Below are positions 1 through 6,678 of a stretch of DNA of 64,000 nt, piece by piece (position 1 is the first letter of the stretch; each line of letters begins with the position of its first letter). The stretch lies in contig NZ_JAJOIL010000013.1 of NCBI RefSeq assembly GCF_021209385.1, forward strand, positions 44,207 to 108,206, read 5' to 3'. The DNA is from Seleniivibrio sp. (GTDB taxonomy: Bacteria > Chrysiogenota > Deferribacteres > Deferribacterales > Geovibrionaceae). A program made the translations under genes and the position numbers. A model generated the notes under the pieces. It saw only the letters and a list, made by a program, of their open reading frames with translations. It was not told the DNA's origin and made no database searches.

Positions 1-1
1 C

Positions 2-280
2 GGCTCAACTGCGGAATACGGATTCAGAATAGAAGATGATAATGACAACGCACAGCTTATCACTGACGGACTGCATTTTTATTTCAGCGCTGACGATGCT
101 GATGAGCTTAAAACCACCGCATCTACATTTCAAAAAGGACAATTTGTAAGAATTGCAGGAAATAGCTCGAATTTTTCTCAGCAATCATATAAAATAACTA
201 TAGAGGTGCAGGATAAAGCACAGGAATCAAATGATAATGACTACTATACCAGAACCTTTATACTGAACGCGGCAAACTGA
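2..280 (+). CDS. C-terminal part of an unidentified protein (5' end outside window)
   Basis: An open frame runs from the window edge to TGA at 278-280 and encodes 92 residues, ending Y-Y-T-R-T-F-I-L-N-A-A-N. The residues are polar (Asn, Asp, Ser, Thr) with alternating hydrophobics, as in a beta-rich extracellular domain. The ending would suit a pilin-like or pseudopilin-like secreted protein, but no diagnostic motif is visible. The next gene starts one base after the stop, so the two are probably cotranscribed. Function not recognised. Confidence 0.5.
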   Translation, partial: GSTAEYGFRIEDDNDNAQLITDGLHFYFSADDADELKTTASTFQKGQFVRIAGNSSNFSQQSYKITIEVQDKAQESNDNDYYTRTFILNAAN

Positions 281-281
281 T

Positions 282-977
282 ATGATAGAAAAAATAACAC
301 CATCGAACGTAACATCAATATCGACAGGAAAGAAGCAGAGCATACAGAATACCTCTGCGTCCGATGTGCGTTTTGACGATACGGAAGCCACCGCGTCAGA
401 TTCCGCGCAATCATCAACGCAGGTTAAAAACAGAATAAATTCCGCATATTTGCAGGCGCGTGACGTTCAGTCTAACATCAGTTTTCAGCAATCCAGAAAT
501 TCTGCCCTAATGGATGTGAGCAGTAAATTGCAGGATTTGCGCAACCTTGCCATGCAGTATAAGAACAACGACCTTTCACTGCCGGAGCAGGACGCCATAG
601 TTGCAAAAGCTGAACAGGCGCTTTATTCGATAGACCAGAAAGCCTCGTCTTCACAGTTTCTCGGAACAAAGGTGATAAGTGATGCGGATTCCAGAGAGCT
701 GGGGCTTGAGGTGATAAACCTTGAGTCGGGCGATCCCGTGGGGCAGATAAACAGTGCCATGAAAAAAGTTGCGGCAAAGCTCGCCGCTAACAATGCGCAG
801 ACGGACACCGCTGATGTGCGGCTCGACAACATAAAAAAATCTGCAACTGACGCAATAACCGAATTTCAGGCTGAGATGACAGCAAAAAGCATCATTAAAG
901 CCATACAGGATACTTCGCCCGACGTAATATACAAAGACATCGACCCCTCAAAAACCGCCGACCTGCTCGGTATCTGA
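282..977 (+). CDS. flagellin-domain-like protein
   Basis: 231 residues. A polar, Ser/Thr-rich N-terminus (1-50) is followed by a helical stretch around residues 55-130 that resembles the flagellin D0/D1 region: L-Q-D-L-R-N-L-A-M-Q, an acidic linker, then repeated A-x-x-A-L-x-S-I-D-Q and F-L-G-T-K-V. The C-terminal helix (residues ~185-210) is also flagellin-like. It is shorter than typical flagellins and has no signal peptide, as expected for flagellar export. It starts one base after the upstream stop. It could be a minor flagellin-like or hook-associated protein. The family call is inference from pattern. Confidence 0.5.
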   Translation: MIEKITPSNVTSISTGKKQSIQNTSASDVRFDDTEATASDSAQSSTQVKNRINSAYLQARDVQSNISFQQSRNSALMDVSSKLQDLRNLAMQYKNNDLSLPEQDAIVAKAEQALYSIDQKASSSQFLGTKVISDADSRELGLEVINLESGDPVGQINSAMKKVAAKLAANNAQTDTADVRLDNIKKSATDAITEFQAEMTAKSIIKAIQDTSPDVIYKDIDPSKTADLLGI

Positions 978-1015
978 CAATCCTGAAATAATTCTAACAT
1001 TTCTCCGCCGTTCTG

Positions 1016-1043
1016 TTGTTTCCGCGTATTCCCATGATATACT
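1016..1043 (+). promoter_or_regulatory. sigma-70-like promoter with extended -10 before the EF-G-like gene
   Basis: TTGTTT at 1016-1021, a 16-bp spacer, then TATACT at 1038-1043 preceded by TG (extended -10). It lies about 37 bases before the start codon at 1080. Confidence 0.45.
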
Positions 1044-1079
1044 TTATATATTGCATCCTACACTTCAGGAGGGTGACCT

Positions 1080-3140
1080 ATGGACATTAAGAAAATACGG
1101 AACATCGCTTTTATTTCTCACGGAGGTGCGGGCAAGACTAGCTTGGTGGAAGCCATCCTTTTCAATGCCAAGGCTACGAACAGGATCGGAAGTGTGGAAA
1201 ACGGCACCAGCGTTATGGATTTTGACCCGGTCGAGATTGAAAGACATCTTTCCCTTCATGCAAAGGTCTGCTCAATCGAGTGGCTTGAAACACTTATCAA
1301 CATCGTGGATACCCCCGGATATGCAAACTTCCTGCACGAAACAAGAGCAGGTCTGTCCGCTGTTGGCGGCGCTGTGGTCATAGCATCCGCTATTACAGGC
1401 GTTAAGGCTGAAACAAAGAGAGTATGGAAATATTCGGAAGAATTTGACCTCGCGAAGCTTATTTTCGTTAATAAAATGGATAAGGAGCGGGCGGACTTTT
1501 TCCGTGCGCTTGGCGACATTGAAAAATCATTTGAGATCGACCCTTTGCCACTCTTTCTCCCAATTGGCAAAGAGGCGGATTTCAAAGGTATTATAGATCT
1601 TGTTAAAATGAAGGCTTACATCTATCCGGCTGAACCCACCGCAGCATATCAGGTTGAGGATATTTCAGCAGACCTTTTGCCTGAAGCCGAAAAATACAGG
1701 ATAAAGCTTCTGGAAGCGGTGAGCGAAACCGACGACGCGCTCATTGAAAAATATCTGGAAGAGGGCGACCTCTCTGAAGAGGAGATAACAGCAGGTCTGC
1801 GCGAAGGCACGATAGCTAAACGCTTCATCCCCGTTATCTGCGGTTCTGCCGTGAAAAACATAGGAAGCAAGCTTTTGCTTGAAGCTATAATCAAATATCT
1901 GCCGTCCCCCGTTGAGCGGGAACACAGAATCGCCACCATGGAAGAGACAGGCGAAGAGATATTCGTTGACCCCATGAGCAAGGAATTCTCCGCGTATGTA
2001 TTTAAAACTTTCATAGACCCTTTCGCAGGAAAACTCACAATATTCCGTGTGTGTTCAGGCGAAATAGTTAACGACAGCGAGGTATATAACACCAACAGCG
2101 GTAAAAAAGAGAAAATAACCCAGCTTTACCTGCTTCAGGGCAAAAACCACGTCAAAGTGGACAAGCTTACCGCCGGACAGATAGGTATGGTGAACAAACT
2201 CAGATATTCTGAAACGTTCGATACCCTTTGCGACCCGAAGCGCAAAATACTTTTCCCGAAATATCAGCTTGCAGAACCTGTTCTGGCATATTCCATCAAG
2301 CCGAAATCAAAAGACGACGAGGACAAGGTATCCACAGGCGTTCACAGGCTGATGGAAGAGGACGTTGGACTTCGTGTGGACAGGGATGAGCGCACAGGCG
2401 ATCTGCTCGTCAGAGGTATGGGGCAGATGCACATTGAGGTTGTGGTTGAAAAACTTAAGAACAAGTTCGGTGTAAGCGTGGAGCTTAAAGCGCCGAAAGT
2501 GCCTTATATGGAGACCATACGCAAACCTGCCAAAGGGCAGGGCAAATATAAGAAGCAATCCGGCGGACGCGGACAGTACGGCGATGTTTTCATCGAACTG
2601 CACCCCAACAGCGGCAACGGATTTGAATTTGTTAATAATATCGTGGGCGGAGCCGTACCCAGACAGTATATTCCCGCAGTTGAAAAAGGTATCATCGAAG
2701 CGGCGGAAGAGGGCGTTCTCGGCGGATTTCCAATGATAGATTTCAAGGCTGTGCTATACGACGGTTCCTACCACACGGTGGATTCTTCGGAGATGGCTTT
2801 TGCAATAGCAGGTTCGCTGGCATTTAAAAAGGTTGCAATGGATGCCAAACCTGTGTTACTTGAACCTATTATGAATCTGGACGTTTTTGTTCCGGACGAT
2901 ATGACCGGTGCTGTGATCGGCGATCTGAACTCACGGCGCGGAAGGATTGTCAATGTTGAGCCGGAAACGAACGGTCAGCATATACGATCTCAGGTTCCCA
3001 TGTCTGAGGTATTGAAATATGCGCCGGATTTGCGTAGTATGACAGGCGGACATGGTATGTTCACAATGGAGTTCTCTCATTACGAGGAACTGCCTTCGCA
3101 TCTGGTGGACAAAGTTGTCTCAGAAAATAAAGGGGCTTGA
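1080..3140 (+). CDS. elongation factor G-like GTPase (second EF-G type)
   Basis: 686 residues, close to the usual EF-G length of about 690-700. It is a translational GTPase expected in the cytosol on the ribosome. Visible G motifs are the P-loop S-H-G-G-A-G-K-T-S (13-21), D-T-P-G (77-80) and N-K-M-D (131-134); the C-terminal half has EF-G domain IV/V-like sequence (G-G-R-G-Q-Y-G-D). The P-loop differs from the A-H-I-D-A-G-K-T-T of the main EF-G, and the gene is not in a str operon. Both points indicate the divergent EF-G2/FusA2 class, whose members often act in ribosome recycling or have unclear roles. A strong aggaggg site at about 1067-1073 fixes the start. Confidence 0.85.
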   Translation: MDIKKIRNIAFISHGGAGKTSLVEAILFNAKATNRIGSVENGTSVMDFDPVEIERHLSLHAKVCSIEWLETLINIVDTPGYANFLHETRAGLSAVGGAVVIASAITGVKAETKRVWKYSEEFDLAKLIFVNKMDKERADFFRALGDIEKSFEIDPLPLFLPIGKEADFKGIIDLVKMKAYIYPAEPTAAYQVEDISADLLPEAEKYRIKLLEAVSETDDALIEKYLEEGDLSEEEITAGLREGTIAKRFIPVICGSAVKNIGSKLLLEAIIKYLPSPVEREHRIATMEETGEEIFVDPMSKEFSAYVFKTFIDPFAGKLTIFRVCSGEIVNDSEVYNTNSGKKEKITQLYLLQGKNHVKVDKLTAGQIGMVNKLRYSETFDTLCDPKRKILFPKYQLAEPVLAYSIKPKSKDDEDKVSTGVHRLMEEDVGLRVDRDERTGDLLVRGMGQMHIEVVVEKLKNKFGVSVELKAPKVPYMETIRKPAKGQGKYKKQSGGRGQYGDVFIELHPNSGNGFEFVNNIVGGAVPRQYIPAVEKGIIEAAEEGVLGGFPMIDFKAVLYDGSYHTVDSSEMAFAIAGSLAFKKVAMDAKPVLLEPIMNLDVFVPDDMTGAVIGDLNSRRGRIVNVEPETNGQHIRSQVPMSEVLKYAPDLRSMTGGHGMFTMEFSHYEELPSHLVDKVVSENKGA

Positions 3141-3149
3141 TCCGTTTAG

Positions 3150-4067
3150 ATGAATGAAATAAATCTGCTGAAATATCACAACAGGAGCGCCAGAGAGATA
3201 CATATGCTCCTGACGGGAGAGCTGACTGACGCGTTTTTCAGCCGTGTGGTATTCAGCGGAAAGGTTAAGGCAGCGGACAGACGTCAGGGTCTGTCCCTGC
3301 CTTTTATAATACTTGCCGCGTTCATCTGCTCCCTTTCCCCGTCATTCGTCATTTATACAAAGTACATAAAACAGCAGGAAATAACCGTTCCCGCCATTGA
3401 CACAAGCCTTAAAAATATTATGCCGAAGGCAGAACCCCCTAAAAAAACCGAAAAACCGGATCCTATGGTTCTGGAAGGTTACTCTAAGATCGGTGTGCTG
3501 GAAGAGGGCAAACCCGAAGGACAGCAGGGCGTTCTGATTGTTTCCGATTACGTTCCTCCTAAAGAAGAGAAAGAGGACAAACCGGAAGAAAAGATTTCAC
3601 CCATAACAAGTATGGGCGAACCTCCGAAACGTATACCGACAAGAAGTGTTGACCTTTTGCCTATTTATTCGGGGAATTTTAAAATTGTTTTCATCGGCAT
3701 TGACGGTTCCGCCACAAGAGACGTCAAGATGCTCGCTGAAAATAATGACCTTAAAATGGCAAGAATAGGTTCCGAACGGCGAGAAAACAAAAAATGGCAT
3801 GTTTATAAATTCGATAGCCGCTCGTCTCTTGTTATTTCCGGAAGAAAAGTAAAATATCTTAAAAGCTATGACGACAGCGGTTCCGCTATGGTATTTTTAC
3901 AGGCGAATAATATAAAAGGTTTAATAGTACCAGAAACTTCCAAGACCGATCTGTACGACATCGAACTCTGCTGCACAAGCCAGGAACTGGCTCAGAAACT
4001 GGCAAATGCAAGCGGTATCGGACCTACAAAATATAAAATCTTAAACGAAAACGATAAAAACCGTTGA
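3150..4067 (+). CDS. unknown single-pass membrane protein
   Basis: 305 residues, not recognised. A short polar N-terminus (1-47) is followed by one hydrophobic segment at about 49-69. A Pro/Glu/Lys-rich linker (about 85-150) leads to a mixed alpha/beta C-terminal domain containing L-P-I-Y-S-G-N-F-K-I-V-F-I-G-I-D-G. This layout (cytoplasmic tail, one membrane helix, flexible periplasmic spacer, globular domain) recalls GspC/PilP/TonB-like bridging proteins, but no family motif is clear. It begins 9 bases after the EF-G-like gene, so it is probably in the same transcript. Confidence 0.6.
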   Translation: MNEINLLKYHNRSAREIHMLLTGELTDAFFSRVVFSGKVKAADRRQGLSLPFIILAAFICSLSPSFVIYTKYIKQQEITVPAIDTSLKNIMPKAEPPKKTEKPDPMVLEGYSKIGVLEEGKPEGQQGVLIVSDYVPPKEEKEDKPEEKISPITSMGEPPKRIPTRSVDLLPIYSGNFKIVFIGIDGSATRDVKMLAENNDLKMARIGSERRENKKWHVYKFDSRSSLVISGRKVKYLKSYDDSGSAMVFLQANNIKGLIVPETSKTDLYDIELCCTSQELAQKLANASGIGPTKYKILNENDKNR

Positions 4068-4114
4068 CGACAGGAATTTAAGCAGATAAACTTGATAGTA
4101 GCGTGGAGGTTTAT

Positions 4115-4390
4115 ATGACTAAAGCTGATATTGTTGAGTTGATTCACGAACGTCTCGGACTTACTAAAAAAGATATCGCAAAGGTTGTCGATGAACTTTT
4201 TACTGAAGTCCGCACAAAGATCCTCGAGAAAACAAATGTTAAGATCTCCGGTTTTGGCAATTTTGAAGTCAAAAAAAGAGGTCGCAGAATCGGTCGTAAC
4301 CCCAAGACGGGTATCGAAACTGTTATCGAACCCAGAACTGTTGTTGTTTTTCGCCCCAGCCAGATATTTAAAGACGAGGTAAATGACTAA
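4115..4390 (+). CDS. ihfA: integration host factor / HU-family DNA-binding protein
   Basis: 91 residues from ATG 4115, chosen because ggaggt at 4105-4110 is well placed. A GTG at 4103 is in frame but overlaps that site. The protein has the whole HU/IHF fold: N-terminal helices (M-T-K-A-D-I-V-E-L-I), the signature G-F-G-N-F-E-V-K-K-R and the DNA-inserting arm R-x-G-R-N-P-K-T-G. A nucleoid protein that bends DNA as a dimer. It overlaps the MerR gene by 8 bases, a pairing common for ihfA in several phyla. HU versus IHF cannot be settled by eye; the Arg-rich stretch and the MerR neighbour favour IHF alpha. Confidence 0.85.
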   Translation: MTKADIVELIHERLGLTKKDIAKVVDELFTEVRTKILEKTNVKISGFGNFEVKKRGRRIGRNPKTGIETVIEPRTVVVFRPSQIFKDEVND

Positions 4391-4697
4391 GCTCTATTAC
4401 AAAATAGGCGAAGTCTGCGAAATTACCGGTCTCAGACCATCTGTTTTACGTTTTTGGGAAAAAGAGTTTAAACAGCTTCGGCCTTCAAAGTCAGGTGGTG
4501 GTCAGCGGTTTTACACCGAAAAGCACATTGAGCTTGTGCGTATGCTCATGAAGATGTTGTATGACGAAAAATACACCATTGAAGGAGCAAAGAAAAAGCT
4601 CAAGAGCTTAAGCGGTGAAGATGATTCGTGTGAAAAAACCGAAAACGAAGTTATTAAAGCTGAACTCATTGATATACTTAAACTTTTAAACTCCTGA
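4383..4697 (+). CDS. MerR-family transcriptional regulator
   Basis: 104 residues. The N-terminal winged helix has the MerR signature Y-K-I-G-E-V-C-E-I-T-G-L-R-P-S-V-L-R-F-W, then the wing G-G-G-Q-R-F-Y and a dimerisation helix. There is no metal-binding Cys pair and almost no effector domain, so this is a small MerR of unknown ligand, like those that follow ihfA in other genomes. Translation is probably coupled to ihfA through the 8-base overlap. The TGA stop (4695-4697) lies inside the terminator stem. Confidence 0.85.
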   Translation: MTKLYYKIGEVCEITGLRPSVLRFWEKEFKQLRPSKSGGGQRFYTEKHIELVRMLMKMLYDEKYTIEGAKKKLKSLSGEDDSCEKTENEVIKAELIDILKLLNS

Positions 4698-4716
4698 CAA
4701 GTTCAGGAGTTTTTTG
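4689..4716 (+). terminator. rho-independent terminator after ihfA-merR
   Basis: A perfect 9-bp stem (aactcctga at 4689-4697 with tcaggagtt at 4703-4711), a 5-base loop and a T-run to 4715. The left arm includes the last codons and the stop of the MerR gene. Confidence 0.9.
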
Positions 4717-4979
4717 TTTCAGATTCACCGCGAGATTTCCCCTTCCATGTGGAAAATCACGCTAACGCTCAGTTCGGCAAGCCTCTCTTCGCTCACGCAA
4801 GCGGGTTTTGTCCTGAAACCACAGGCGGGCAAAGTTGCGTTTCTTCGTTTTTATAAACTTGTATTTGTCTCCGAGAGGAGTGTCCGTGACCACTCGATCT
4901 CAATTTTTATACACTGTCTGCGCTTCACTCCTTGCTTTTATCCCGTTTTTCTGTATAGTCCTATCTCCGGAGATTAACG
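4717..4979. other. spacer without a convincing gene
   Basis: A 263-base spacer. A frame stays open through most of it, but its start has no ribosome binding site and the predicted peptide looks like translated non-coding DNA. An ATA-rich stretch and ggaga just before 4980 provide the start signals of the next gene. Confidence 0.5.
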
Positions 4980-6164
4980 ATGAAATTTGATAAAAAAAGC
5001 GAAATACTTATTACATGTCCTAAAGAGATACCTCAATATCTGGAAAAGGAACTTAAAGAATTGGGTTTCCCAGTGCTTTACACCAGAAAGGCGGCTGTTG
5101 CCACCGAGGGAACTCTTAACGACTGTATCTTTCTGAACATGCATATACGCACAGGACACCGTGTGCTCTGGTGTCTGGACAAATACAGAATCCAAAACCC
5201 CGACGTGCTTTATAAGAACGGGCGCAAACTGCCATGGGAGGAGATCATCCCCCAGAAGGGTTACTTCAGTGTTTCCGCTTCCGTTCTGAACGATACGATA
5301 AAGGATACCAGATTCGCTTCTTATAAGCTTAAAGACGCAATCGTTGACCGTATGCGCGAAAAAACCGGAAACAGACCGGATTCGGGACCACAGGAAGACA
5401 AAACCGTTATTTTCCTTTACTGGAAAGAGAATGACTGCGCGGTTTATCTGGATACGTCAGGGGAACCCCTTTCAAGACGCGGATACAGAATAAACCCGAA
5501 CAAGGCTCCCATGCAGGAGACTCTTGCGGCGGCTGTTCTTATGGCCGCGAAATACGACGGCTCCACTCCTTTCGTTAACCCCATGTGCGGTAGCGGTACA
5601 ATCAGCATCGAAGCGGCTATGATAGCCACTAATACGCCTGCCGGAGCATTCAGAAAGAATTTCGGCTTTATGCACATTGTCGGATATGACCCGAACGAAT
5701 ACGAAAAAGTGCGCAGAAAAGCGATGGACGCGGTTCGCATGAAACCCGATATCAAGATTCAGGCATCGGATATCAGCCGCGATGCTATAATCGCCGCACA
5801 GACAAACATAAAGAACGCAGGTTTTGAGAACCTGATACACGTTCAGCGCTGTGATTTCAGAGACAGCCACCTTCCGAAAGCGGGCAACTTCATTCTCGTG
5901 GTGAACCCCGAATACGGTATGCGTCTCGGTGATCAGCAGGCACTTGAACCCATATACGAAGCTCTTGGCGACTTCTTTAAACAGAAATGCAAGGGAAGCA
6001 GATGTTTTATATTCACCGGAAACCCTGACCTTGCCAAAAAGGTCGGTCTGAAAGCATCCCGCAGACACGTTTTCCACAACTCAAACATCGAGTGCCGCCT
6101 TCTTGAATACGAGATGTATGAAGGAACTAAGAGAGTAAAGGCTGACGAAGAAACATCAGGATAA
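4980..6164 (+). CDS. THUMP-domain rRNA guanine-N2 methyltransferase (RlmL/YcbY N-terminal type)
   Basis: 394 residues. A THUMP-like RNA-binding region (about 45-155) is followed by a class I SAM-dependent methyltransferase fold: G-Y-R-x-N-P-x-K-A-P-x-x-E-T-L-A (169-184), motif I N-P-M-C-G-S-G-T-I-S-I-E (200-211), and motif IV N-P-E-Y-G-M-R-L-G (309-317). The N-P-E-Y-G form replaces the commoner N-P-P-Y-G. E. coli RlmL makes m2G in 23S rRNA with this module; here the C-terminal RlmK module is absent. Similar proteins are sometimes misnamed adenine-specific DNA methylases. It stands alone, followed by a repeat-bearing spacer. Confidence 0.8.
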   Translation: MKFDKKSEILITCPKEIPQYLEKELKELGFPVLYTRKAAVATEGTLNDCIFLNMHIRTGHRVLWCLDKYRIQNPDVLYKNGRKLPWEEIIPQKGYFSVSASVLNDTIKDTRFASYKLKDAIVDRMREKTGNRPDSGPQEDKTVIFLYWKENDCAVYLDTSGEPLSRRGYRINPNKAPMQETLAAAVLMAAKYDGSTPFVNPMCGSGTISIEAAMIATNTPAGAFRKNFGFMHIVGYDPNEYEKVRRKAMDAVRMKPDIKIQASDISRDAIIAAQTNIKNAGFENLIHVQRCDFRDSHLPKAGNFILVVNPEYGMRLGDQQALEPIYEALGDFFKQKCKGSRCFIFTGNPDLAKKVGLKASRRHVFHNSNIECRLLEYEMYEGTKRVKADEETSG

Positions 6165-6171
6165 AAAAACA

Positions 6172-6289
6172 GTCTTTGAGAGTAACAAAGTGACGATGCA
6201 ATCTGTAAGGTTCAGGTCGCGTCACCCTTTCATGGTTCGCGAAGACGTATAGCCTGTCTTTGCGAGGAACGAAGTGACGAAGCAATCTG
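6172..6289. repeat. intergenic repeat family 1: three copies, one inverted
   Basis: Two direct copies of a ~34-base element lie at 6172-6205 and 6256-6289 (shared core includes aagtgacga and gcaatctg). A degenerate copy in the opposite orientation lies between them at 6213-6246. The unit resembles REP-like elements with a GAGGAAC-GAAGTGACGAAGC type core found between genes in many genomes. The inverted arrangement would let the transcript fold into a long stem. Confidence 0.7.
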
Positions 6290-6307
6290 CCTAAATATTA
6301 TAGTTTA

Positions 6308-6341
6308 AATCCCTCCAAACCTCCCTTTTGTAAAGGGAGGC
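6308..6341. repeat. intergenic repeat family 2, copy 1
   Basis: The unit starts aaatccctcc and contains a hairpin with arms cctcccttt (6320-6328) and aaagggagg (6332-6340). Two more members occur at 32714-32804. The T-rich tail expected of a terminator is missing, so I treat it as a dispersed element. Confidence 0.65.
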
Positions 6342-6361
6342 TTAAAACAATGCCTGTCATA

Positions 6362-6391
6362 TTGGCAATCTCATTAATAAACTGCTATAAT
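6362..6391 (+). promoter_or_regulatory. promoter for the small zinc-ribbon protein
   Basis: TTGGCA at 6362-6367, an 18-bp spacer and a consensus TATAAT at 6386-6391 preceded by TGC (extended -10). It sits about 28 bases before the start at 6419. Confidence 0.6.
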
Positions 6392-6418
6392 AGATAAAAT
6401 ATCATATAGGCGGTTTTT

Positions 6419-6637
6419 ATGCTCTGGACAGGTTCGATACTTTTTATCATCTCTATTCTTCTCGGATTTAAATTCAAATTTTTCCAGCTCGTCGCGCTTG
6501 TGATAGTGCTGATATATGTCATTCTTGTTCCGTATTATTTCCTTGTAATGAAAACATGCCGCAACTGCGGACAGAAGAACCCGCCCATGCGCAGGAAATG
6601 CTCCTGCTGCGGCGAAGAGAACTGGAAACAGCGCTGA
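6419..6637 (+). CDS. small membrane protein with C-terminal zinc ribbon
   Basis: 72 residues. Two hydrophobic segments (about 3-20 and 24-43) are followed by a four-cysteine zinc-ribbon motif C-R-N-C-G-x9-C-S-C-C-G. The start is supported by aggcgg about 7 bases upstream and a clear promoter. No family is recognised. A membrane-anchored ribbon of this kind may bind nucleic acid or protein, but that is inference. Confidence 0.65.
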   Translation: MLWTGSILFIISILLGFKFKFFQLVALVIVLIYVILVPYYFLVMKTCRNCGQKNPPMRRKCSCCGEENWKQR

Positions 6638-6644
6638 AAATCGG

Positions 6645-6673
6645 TTGACCTCTTTTTTGCGTGGGACTACAAT
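6645..6673 (+). promoter_or_regulatory. promoter-like element very close to the helicase start
   Basis: TTGACC at 6645-6650, exactly 17 bases, then TACAAT at 6668-6673. The predicted transcription start would fall at about 6680, on the ATG at 6679, giving an essentially leaderless mRNA. It may be fortuitous. Confidence 0.4.
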
Positions 6674-6678
6674 CCCTG

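Noticed and set aside
4714..4977. 87-codon open frame in the spacer after the ihfA-merR terminator
   Set aside because: Starts inside the terminator T-run, has no ribosome site, and its composition does not look protein-like.
6308..6341. Terminator for the methyltransferase gene
   Set aside because: Hairpin has no T-run and the same unit recurs elsewhere in paired inverted form, so it is better read as a repeat.
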